This document shows positions 56,718 to 64,000 of a stretch of 64,000 nucleotides of DNA, piece by piece. Made by a program: the position numbers and the translations under genes. This DNA comes from Synaphobranchus kaupii. Lineage: Eukaryota > Chordata > Actinopteri > Anguilliformes > Synaphobranchidae. The stretch is taken from contig CM056383.1 of NCBI GenBank assembly GCA_029718625.1, forward strand, positions 67,861,758 through 67,925,757, in the 5' to 3' direction. The notes beneath the pieces were generated by a model that worked only from the letters and a program-made list of their open reading frames with translations, was not told the origin of the DNA and did no database searches. Numbering within the stretch: position 1 is the stretch's first letter; every line of letters starts with the position of its first letter.

Positions 56718-56976
56718 GGATCTTTAATGATCACAGTGAGTCAGGACTTAGGTTTAACGTCTCTTCCAAAAGACAACATTGCCTCCAGCGCAGCGTCCCC
56801 ATCACTGCACTGGGGCATTGGGGTTTATTTGACCAGAGGGAAGACTGCCCCCTACTAGCCCACCAACACTACTTCCAGCAGCAACATGGTTGTCCCAGGA
56901 AGTCTACCATCCAAGACCACACCAGCTTAGCTTCAGCCATTCAGCAGGAGCAGCTTGCATGGTGGTATGGCGGCAG
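56718..56976 (-). mobile_element. 5S-rRNA-derived SINE (SINE3 type)
   Basis: At 56893-56976, TCCCAGGAAGTCTACCATCC, GCTTAGCTTCAG and GGTGGTATGGC follow the order of the reverse complement of 5S rRNA, diverged. To its left GGATCTTTAATGATCACAGT and CCCCATCACTGCACTGGGGC are the body of this fish SINE. The 5S-like head has an internal RNA polymerase III promoter on the minus strand, here too degraded to judge. A CTCF-like motif lies in the body. Confidence 0.8.
56845..56858 (-). promoter_or_regulatory. CTCF-like motif within the 5S-SINE
   Basis: The minus strand reads CTAGTAGGGGGCAG, matching the CTCF core CCASYAGRKGGCRS at all but the second position. Its orientation is opposite to that of the motif at 15477. 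Confidence 0.35.
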
Positions 56977-57744
56977 ATACAACACCTTTGCATTTTATAA
57001 TACACAAACTGCACTGTGGGTAATCTGAATTATTTAATGAGAATGTGTATGTTTGTTAGCTAACCATAATGCATTGTATAACAGCATAACATATGTAAGC
57101 TACTTTTTGAAAACGTTTGGGATTTTGAAGGATACATTTTCAGGGTTGCCAGATTAATAAAAAATTTTCTTTAAAAATTCCCCAAAACGGGGGAGTTTGG
57201 GGAGTTTTCCCCCTCAAATGGGGGATTTTACGATCTGGCGTCCCTGGGTTTTCTTTTCAGGTAGGCCAAGTTTGCCTTCCAAATCTACCAAGATTTAAGC
57301 ATCTGGCAACCCTGAAAAGAAATTACACAGATTCTGACAGTATGTCTTTTATGGATGTAGCAAAAGGCCAATTCCACTGTGTACCTGGTTGACTCCTTTT
57401 TAGGGGACAATGTGTAACCAAAAGTAGACAGGCATATTTTTCAGGAATTCTTAATTTTATAAATAAGGATTTTCCCTACTTTGCTCATATATTTAAACCA
57501 AATTACTTACTCTAGAAATAGCTAAAGTTGTTTAAAAAGGTGCCCATTTTTGAATAAAATAAATAAATAATTTTGTTTAAATAAATGTGCAAAACAGGAA
57601 ATGTCCTTGTTTTTTTTAAAATAAAGAATTTCTCAAAAATATGCTTACCTACTTTTGATTACACATTTAATGTGCCCAATAAAAAGGTGCAAACCAGGTG
57701 TACAGTGAAATTTGCCTTGTTGCTTTGTTGCACACATCTGGGGA
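56977..57744. other. AT-rich spacer, no gene recognised
   Basis: A C/G-rich inverted pair (CCCCAAAACGGGGGAG, 57181-57225) stands out; otherwise anonymous. Confidence 0.55.
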
Positions 57745-58110
57745 GTTGCTGTCCGGCTTCCTGTCCGTCGCCACTTGCCCCTCCTTCCTTACCACCGCTG
57801 CCAGCTGCTCCCGCAGCCATCGGCACCCGGTCCCCTTGTCATCTAGCTGCTGCAAATTCTATTATCATGGACATTGGCTGTTTTAACCATGCTGGTCTTT
57901 AAGCCCTAGACCCTGAGCCGACCAAAGGAGGATGGGTTCCCCCCTTGAGTCTGGTTCCTCCCAAGGTTTCTTCCTAGTTACACCAGGGAGTTTTTCCTTG
58001 CCACTGTTGCCTTTGGCTTGCTCTTGTGGGGGGTTTAGGCTGGGTTTTTCTGTGAAATGCATTGTGACAACTAGTTGTGAAATGCGCTATATAAATAAAT
58101 ATTGATTTGA
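57745..58110 (+). mobile_element. Non-LTR retrotransposon 3' tail
   Basis: GGTTTCTTCCTAGTTACACC, GGGAGTTTTTCCTTGCCACT and TGCGCTATATAAATAAATAT are the characteristic 3' untranslated end of an abundant fish LINE, including the terminal short-repeat tail (ATAAATAAATATTGATTTGA). No reverse transcriptase frame is present, as expected for a 5'-truncated copy. Family not assigned. Confidence 0.65.
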
Positions 58111-58258
58111 TCATCCAAAAACATGAAAAAAAAAAATTTGGCCTTTGGTAGACACTAATTGTGCGCATATTCTCCAGAGGTTTAATGGAACAGGTGTGAA
58201 GTAGTGCGTTGTTTTGAGGAAATCTAGCGCGAGCCATCACAGCAGCTGTTGTTCGTAG

Positions 58259-59715
58259 CATGGGGAATGTCCACACAACGCATTCAGACCTTTTTTTAAG
58301 AGTAGAATCAATACGCCGAGATAGGTGGCGATATTGTGAAATGATCCGCGTGTGTCATGACGAAGCACCTCGCTATCTAACCAATGCTGTTGTTGGTTTG
58401 TTTGAAGGCGATGTTGATGAAGGCACCCGAGAGCTGCTGCACTACTGCTAAAGCTTAAACTCCTGTTGTCATTTTCGGCTGAGTTCACGCAGCACCGATA
58501 TTTCTGTCATCTCGGACAGTTTCTGATGGTGTCCGACGCAGATATGACATAAATCGGCTCTAGCCGAACACGCCCATTCTTCTACAGCGCTACAGAAAGG
58601 TAATAACTTGTTTTGTAGCAAGACAAAGTTGACTAATGTCTACCAGCTAACTCCAACTGAAAATAGCACTTCGTATGCTTCGCGTGTGATACCTAATTAT
58701 ATCCATATATTTCACCAAGCTTGCAGGAAACGGCTTGCATCGATAAATTACGCTAGCTATCGATAGCTAGCTGGCTTTGTAGATAACACTAGCTTGACAG
58801 GCACCATTGAATGAACAAGCCAGCGAATGTTAGCAAGATCGTTTAAGCAGGGATGCAACTTGACCCCCGTTCATGTGTTCGCTAATGTTTTATGACTTGT
58901 CACGTTGATAAATATACGTAAATTATTAAATTATTTTTATATGGTTACCATTTACAGAGTAGCATACTCAATTATAAATGTATCTTGTTGCTATTTATCT
59001 GTCCAATTATTTAAACTTAGAAAAAATATATATTATTTTGAGTGCGTTCACTAGTAAAATACAACACTGCAACTTTGAATTTAAAAACTCAGAATTTACT
59101 ATTACAGTAACAATGGTATGTTGAGTTTTTTCACACCGATGAATAAATTTACTTTGACTGCATGGACTTGTCTGGAGCAAGATGTTTTATTATTTTTTTC
59201 TCATAAGCCACTTTCAGTCTAGCTCACTAAATATGATGATAGATATGTTTGCTTTTTATGACTGTCTCTCAGATTTATATAACTAGGTTAGCAATCATGT
59301 TTACAGTGATCCACTTTAGTTAACAACAGCAATAGCTAGCTTTCTGCCTTGTCTGTAGTTTTCTTTTTGTAGTTTTCTGTATGCTGGTGAAAGGTAGTGT
59401 CTGTCATATCAGGTGTTATTCCAGATGTCAAAATATTTCCGATTTTCTTTCCAGATTGTATAACTATCGTTTATAAGTACATGTAAGTACATACTGGCTA
59501 TAGAAAGTTTACACATCCTTACATGATATTGAGCTTTTATTCAGTTACATCCTCAAATGAAAATACATTAAATCATATTTTTCCACCTTCATTTACAGGG
59601 GTATCCCTCAATTCACTTAAATAGGTTTAAGTGAAAAAAAATCAATATTTGTGAGAATTAATTAAAAATACAAATCTACAATAACTGGATTCTAGAAGTG
59701 TACAGACTCCCTGGA
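58259..59715. repeat. Tandem segmental duplication, copy 1
   Basis: From CATGGGGAATGTCCACACAA this 1.46-kb segment matches 59917-62390 over its length with substitutions and small indels, apart from two insertions in copy 2. It includes a left Tc1-like terminus (GCTATAGAAAGTTTACACAT near 59497) at its right end. Confidence 0.9.
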
Positions 59716-59756
59716 ATCTTGGTTAGAGCTCCTTTTGCTTGAATTGCAGCCATGAA
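59491..59756 (-). mobile_element. Tc1-like left terminus and flank
   Basis: GGCTATAGAAAGTTTACACA is the end of a well-known fish Tc1-like type; it is followed by the usual AT-rich subterminal sequence with TTCATTTACAGGGGTATCCC. It leads directly into the transposase C-terminal fragment on the minus strand. Confidence 0.75.
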
Positions 59757-59905
59757 TCAGTTCGGATAGGTCTCTCCCAACTTTGCACAGCTAGATTGGG
59801 CAATACTTGCCCATTCTTCCTTACAGAACCGTTCAAGCTCAGAGAAATTGCATGGTGACCATTGATGGACTGCATTCTTCAAGTCATTCCATAGATGTTC
59901 AATAG
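59757..59905 (-). pseudogene. Tc1-like transposase, C-terminal fragment
   Basis: The minus strand encodes IEHLWNDLKNAVHQ, FSELERFCKEEWA and CAKLGETYP in order, the C-terminus of a Tc1-like transposase beginning at the third catalytic residue (the Glu in IEHLW). Only about 50 of some 340 residues remain; upstream the homology stops near 59906, where the second duplication copy starts. It cannot function. Confidence 0.88.
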
Positions 59906-59916
59906 CATCACAGCAA

Positions 59917-62390
59917 CATGGGGAATGTCCACACAACGCATTCAGACCTCGTAACTGGCACAAACATGAGTTTGTTAAGACAGGGTAGCAGATTACCATG
60001 GTAATACAATAGTGCTATATGGTCGGGGTAAATTTTATTTAGATTTTTTTTTTTTTTTAGAGTAGAATCAATACGCCGAGATAGGTGGCGATATTGTGAA
60101 ATGATCCGCGTGTGTCATGACGCAACACCTCTCTCTCCTCGCTCTCTAACCAATGCTGCTGTTGGTTTGTTTGAAAGCGCGGCGATGTTGTTGAAGAGCT
60201 GCTGCACTGCTGCTAAAGCTTAACCTCCTGTTGTCATTTTCGCCTTAGTTCACGCAGCACCGATTTTTCTGCCATCTCGGACAGTTCCTGATGCAGACCG
60301 ACGCAGATATGACATAAATCGGCTCTAGCCGAACACGTCCATTCTTCTACCGGTACAGTGCTACAGAAAGGTAATAACTTGTTTTGTAGCAAGACAAAGT
60401 TGACTAATGTCTACCAGCTAACTCCAACTTTTGAAAATAGCACTTTGTATGCTTCGCTTGTGATACCTAATTATATCCATATATTTCACCAAGCTTGCAG
60501 GAAACGGCTTGCATCGATAAATGAAGCTAGCTATCGATAGCTAGCTGGCTTTGTAGATAACACTAGCTAGACAGGCACCATTGAATGAACAAGCCAGCTA
60601 ATGTTAGCAAGATCGTTTAAGCAGGGATGCAACTTTACCCCGTTCATGTGTTCGCTAATGTTTTATGACTTCTTGTCGCGTTGATAAATATACGTAAATT
60701 ATTTTTATATGGTAACCATTTACAGAGTAACATTATACTCCATTATAAATGTATCTTGTTGCTATTTATCTGTCCAATTATTTAAACCTAGAAAAAAATA
60801 TATTATTTTGAGTGCGTTCACTAGTAAAATACAACACTGCGTAACTTTGAATTTAAACACTCAGAATTTACTATTACAGTAACAACAATGGTATGGATGT
60901 TGAGTTTTTTCACACCAATGAATAAATTTACTTTGACTGCATGGACTTATTGTCTGGAGCAAAATGTTTTATTATTTTTTTCTCATAAGCCACTATCAGT
61001 CTAGCTCACTAAAGATGATAGATATGTTTGCTTTTTATGACTGTCACTCAGATTTATATAACTAGGTTAGCAATCATGTTTACAATGATCCACTTTAGTT
61101 AACAACAGCAATAGCTAGCTTTCTGCCTTGGCTGCAGTTTTCTTTTTGTAGTTTTCTGTATGCTGGTGAAAGGTAGTGTCTGTCATATCAGGTGTTATTC
61201 AAAATATTTCCGATTTTCTTTCGAAGATTTTATAACAATCGTTTATAAGTAGCCTACATGTAAGTACATACTGGCTATAGAAAGTTTACACATCCTTACA
61301 TAATGTTGAGCTTTTATTCAGTTACATCCTCAAATGAAAATACATTAAATCATATTTTTCCACCTTCATTTACAGGGGTATCCCTCAATTCACTTAAATA
61401 GGTTTAAGTGAAAAAAAATCTCAATATTTGTGAGAATTAATTAAAAATCACACCCAGGTGGTGAAGTAAGCGGTGCAGGTTTATGAGCAATCATATTAAA
61501 AAATGCAATAGAAAATGTGTGTGTTGTTTACATGTGCAAAAACAATGGCCTCTGGTTTGGTGATATTTATTTACATACGCAATATACTTTGATAACAAAC
61601 AGGAAAGATTACAGTTATTACTTGAACAATAACAATGGAATTCCAAACTCAACAAGAGGGTGCATGGATTGTTGGGCCGTTCCATAACTGACTGGGTCCA
61701 GCAGAACACTGGTGGTAGATTTTGTATTGATTTTGCTTCGGGGGGTTGCTACGGCGACTCACCTTGCTAACAGGTGGAATGTTCAAAACTCCACTCAAGC
61801 GGCAGTTGGTAATTTCAATTTCAAACCCATTTTCTAACTTGTGACGACGACTACAGTTTTTAAGGTACACAGACATAATATGTATCAAAATGTTCATGTG
61901 GTTCCCAGGATTCCTAGGGTGTAAATATCTAAGCTGTCACATTTTTAGTTTGTAAAATATTCAGTGTTGTTTGAAAACCATGCTCCCCATTCACACAAAT
62001 GGTGGAATGTTCAAAACTCCACTCTAGCGGCAGCTGGTAATTTCAATTTCAAACCCATTTTCTAACTTGTGACCACGACTACAGTTTTTAAGTTACACAA
62101 GACATATTATATACAGATGTGCATCTGATTCCCAGGATTCCTACGGTGTGAATATCTAAGCTGTGACATGTATATATTTTGAGATAGAGCTGTCTGAATC
62201 TGGGCATGCTTTTCTCAAGCTACTATTGTATTGCCGGGCATGTGATGTATAGGCGACTCCTGATTGGTTTAAATCTCATGCTTCGAACAGACGGACGGAC
62301 GGACACACATGTCAAGTATAGAAGCGGCTGCACCGCTTAAAAATACAAATCTACAATAACTGGATTATAGAAGTGTACACATTCCCAGGA
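59917..62390. repeat. Tandem segmental duplication, copy 2 (two insertions)
   Basis: Matches copy 1 from CATGGGGAATGTCCACACAA, but with about 105 bp inserted at 59951-60058 (CGTAACTGGC to a T-run) and an 889-bp element at 61448-62336. After the latter the match resumes at AAATACAAATCTACAATAAC (62341). Confidence 0.9.
61448..62336. mobile_element. 0.9-kb insertion with subterminal repeats and 3' stem-loop
   Basis: Bounded by TTAAAAA on both sides (61441-61447, 62337-62343) and absent from copy 1, so a genuine insertion. AAGCGGTGCAG near its left end is inverted at the right as CTGCACCGCTT, where AAGCGG-CTGCA-CCGCTT can form a terminal hairpin. A run of GACGGACGGACGGAC precedes the hairpin. 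A segment of about 175 bp (GGTGGAATGTTCAAAACTCC...) is present twice (61772, 62001). Subterminal repeats, a short tandem run and a 3' hairpin recall Helentron-associated elements, but a 7-bp duplication does not fit Helitrons. No coding capacity. Confidence 0.7.
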
Positions 62391-62394
62391 AAAT

Positions 62395-62716
62395 AAGATA
62401 TCGAGTCTTTTGATGTTGATGGGTCACAGACTTCAGGAAGTAACAGCAAGCAAAGGATATGTGACCAAATATGAAATATGATACTTTAAAAATACATTAA
62501 AGCAAAGGGTATGAATACTTATGAACATGAGAGATTTCAGTTTTTGATTTTTAATACATTTGCAAAAATTTCTAAAAATATGTTTTCACTGTCATTATTG
62601 GTTACTGAGTGTAGACTGATGATTAAAAATGGCAATTTTATCCATTTAAAATTAAATCTACAACACAATAAAGTGCGGAAAAAGTGAAGGGGTTTGAATA
62701 ATTATGAGCTCAACTG
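62395..62716. mobile_element. Tc1-like element fragment, right-end type
   Basis: GATGGGTCACAGACTTCAGG and AAGGATATGTGACCAAATAT match, inverted, the element at 55660-55721. GCAAAGGGTATGAATACTTA then ATACATTTGCAAAAATTTCT and AAGTGAAGGGGTTTGAATAA are typical right-end sequence of fish Tc1-like elements, ending near ACTGT (62716). Confidence 0.7.
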
Positions 62717-63215
62717 TTTGTAGGTCAGGGCTTTTACTGGGCCTCTCACGGACATTGACTTTGTTGTTCTTTAGCCACTCCACTGTGATTTCGGCTGTGT
62801 GCCTCGGCTCAAATGAGCACTAATATTGGCTTTTTTAGTCAGGGCTTCCTTGTTGTCACCTTGCCATACAGGCCAGAATTGTGGAGAGCTTGGGATATTG
62901 TTGTCACATGCACACATTGACCAGTCTTTGCCATAAAGGACTGCAGCTCCTTCAAAGTTGACATTGACCTCATGGAGGCTTTTCTGTTCAGGCTCCTCCT
63001 TGCTGGGTCATCCAGTTTGGAGGGACAGCCTGATCTAGGCAAGATTTAGGTGGTGCCATTGGCTATGCTTTGTACTCCTTAATGATGGTCTTGACTGTAT
63101 TCTAAGGGATATTTAAGTCCTTTGATATCTTTTTAGACCCATCTCCTGATTTGTGTCTGTCACAATTTTATTTCTAAGTTCTTTTGAAAGCTCATTGTTT
63201 GTTCTTTACTATGTA
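62717..63215 (-). pseudogene. Tc1-like transposase, N-terminal and middle fragments
   Basis: On the minus strand a frame at 62839-63042 contains LKELQSFMAKTGQCVHVTTI and LHNSGLYGKVTTRKP, the second helix-turn-helix of the bipartite DNA-binding region of Tc1-like transposases. Upstream (63210-63060) the minus strand encodes a diverged N-terminal SKELRNKIV-like helix. 62724-62820 resembles a different, more downstream part of such elements, joined after a deletion. The catalytic centre is absent. Together with 59491-59905, on the same strand, it may be the other end of one dispersed element. Confidence 0.75.
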
Positions 63216-63866
63216 ATGTACTATCCAGGGTAGGAGGTGTACAGAAACAGTTGTTCAACTGCATGCCATTGAATACACTTTCACATGCATTCACCGCATA
63301 CAATTACTACAGAAAGTTGTTAACATCTCTGTTTTTTAGGCCTACATAATTCATGGTAACAGATATTGGTGATTTTAAACATGTTTCAACCTCTCTTTTT
63401 CACTCCAGCTTTTCTGCAGCCCTGCAAGCAATTGTGGCCCCGGTGTATCTGTGTGCAAACCCAGTGCGTACGTTCTGAAGTGTGTGCCGGTGTCCCTGGT
63501 GCGGTGGTATGTATATTTTATGTCTCGGACTCAGGTCCCAGGGCTTTGGTGTCACGACTCTGGGCTGGTTCATATCTCAACACTTGTGTATTGTAGCATC
63601 GGAATCCATGTTATGAACTAGGCTTGTTACAGGTCTCAAGACTTCACAGCAAATACAAGTCTTAAGGCCTCAGAGTGCGGGCAGCAGCTGCAACAAGCCT
63701 TAATACCGTCTGGAATCTGCCCTGGGTGGATCCAAGTCCCAGAACCTCTGAAATCAGTGCTGTCCTAAGAACTCTGTGTTGCTCATATGCTAGACCTAAG
63801 TCCCAAGACATTTGTCATTGAGCCCAGTGCATGTACCAGTACCATGTCCTGAAATCCAATCCATAG
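63216..63866. other. Spacer at the window end, less AT-rich
   Basis: From about 63400 the sequence becomes GC-balanced and repeat-poor. No frame is recognised; it could be upstream or untranslated sequence of a gene beyond the window. Confidence 0.4.
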
Positions 63867-63975
63867 GTACGCTGCCCAGCACCAAGGCGTATGCATCAGG
63901 GAAGCACTGTGGGCGTCTAACAGATGAGCTGACCATGCGGAGGAGAAGCAGGAAGTCCCCAGACGGGGGAGCTGT
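63867..63975 (+). CDS. Candidate exon at window edge (partial), unknown protein
   Basis: AG at 63865-63866 and GTAAGTATG at 63976 bound 109 bp that is open in at least one frame. An ATG in good context (GACCATGC, 63935-63937) starts MRRRSRKSPDGGAV, running into the splice donor at phase 2. A short basic N-terminus ending at a strong donor would suit a first coding exon, with the gene extending past 64000. The protein is not recognised. The acceptor has a poor polypyrimidine tract, so an upstream-open first exon is also possible. Confidence 0.3.
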
Positions 63976-64000
63976 GTAAGTATGAGTTTTTTTTTGTTTT

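Noticed and set aside
56889..56976. A genuine 5S rRNA gene
   Set aside because: Too diverged and fused to a SINE body; lacks an intact internal control region.

Overview
The window looks like intergenic chromosomal DNA from a ray-finned fish. The reasons are direct: several Tc1/mariner families with fish-type termini (including a Sleeping Beauty-type terminus), a 5S-rRNA-derived SINE, the V-SINE/DANA central domain, many foldback MITEs, (CA)n/(GA)n/(TA)n microsatellites, GT-AG style splice signals, and no compact gene arrangement. The species cannot be fixed from the sequence. I find no complete host gene. Three short exon-like segments (6273-6371, 25631-26529 as two exons, 63867-63975) are the only non-transposon coding candidates, and all are tentative.

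Layout. 1-12.8 kb: AT-rich spacer with microsatellites, three minisatellites (56-bp x4, 45-bp x4, 40-bp x5), a tRNA-derived SINE, a 0.5-kb inverted-repeat element and a CpG-rich stretch near 6.2-6.8 kb. 12.86-14.24 kb: a 1.38-kb minisatellite of a 34-bp unit that leaves all three reverse frames open. 15-24.5 kb: spacer with a consensus-quality CTCF-like motif (15477-15491), an internally deleted Tc1/mariner element (16650-17164) and a Tc1-derived foldback element with arms of about 360 bp (21141-21871).

24.6-40.4 kb is a nested retroelement. A decayed, minus-strand Ty3/gypsy element (24595-40427, flanked by CTAC) carries recognisable gag, protease, RT-RNase H and integrase remnants. Its 5' LTR is split by a second, much younger minus-strand LTR element (32512-39910, flanked by TTAT). 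The younger element has two 1,989-bp LTRs that look identical by eye, a primer-binding site matching the 3' end of tRNA-Trp, a polypurine tract, and a 3.4-kb interior with no recognisable retroviral gene. It therefore looks like a mobilised, non-autonomous retroelement. The gypsy 3' LTR is truncated at a TTAA/CCCTA junction, and the DNA beyond it holds a possible two-exon minus-strand gene.

40.4-58 kb: spacer with foldback MITEs, hairpins, a V-SINE fragment with a triplicated 54-bp segment, a Sleeping Beauty-type MITE, microsatellites, a 5S-SINE carrying a CTCF-like motif, and a LINE-type 3' tail. 58.2-63.2 kb: a diverged tandem duplication of about 1.5 kb, its second copy interrupted by a 0.9-kb element with a terminal stem-loop, all lying within a dispersed Tc1 element. 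The only interaction visible is between transposons: autonomous families (Tc1, gypsy) sit beside deleted derivatives that share their termini, the usual relation of trans-mobilised elements to their sources.
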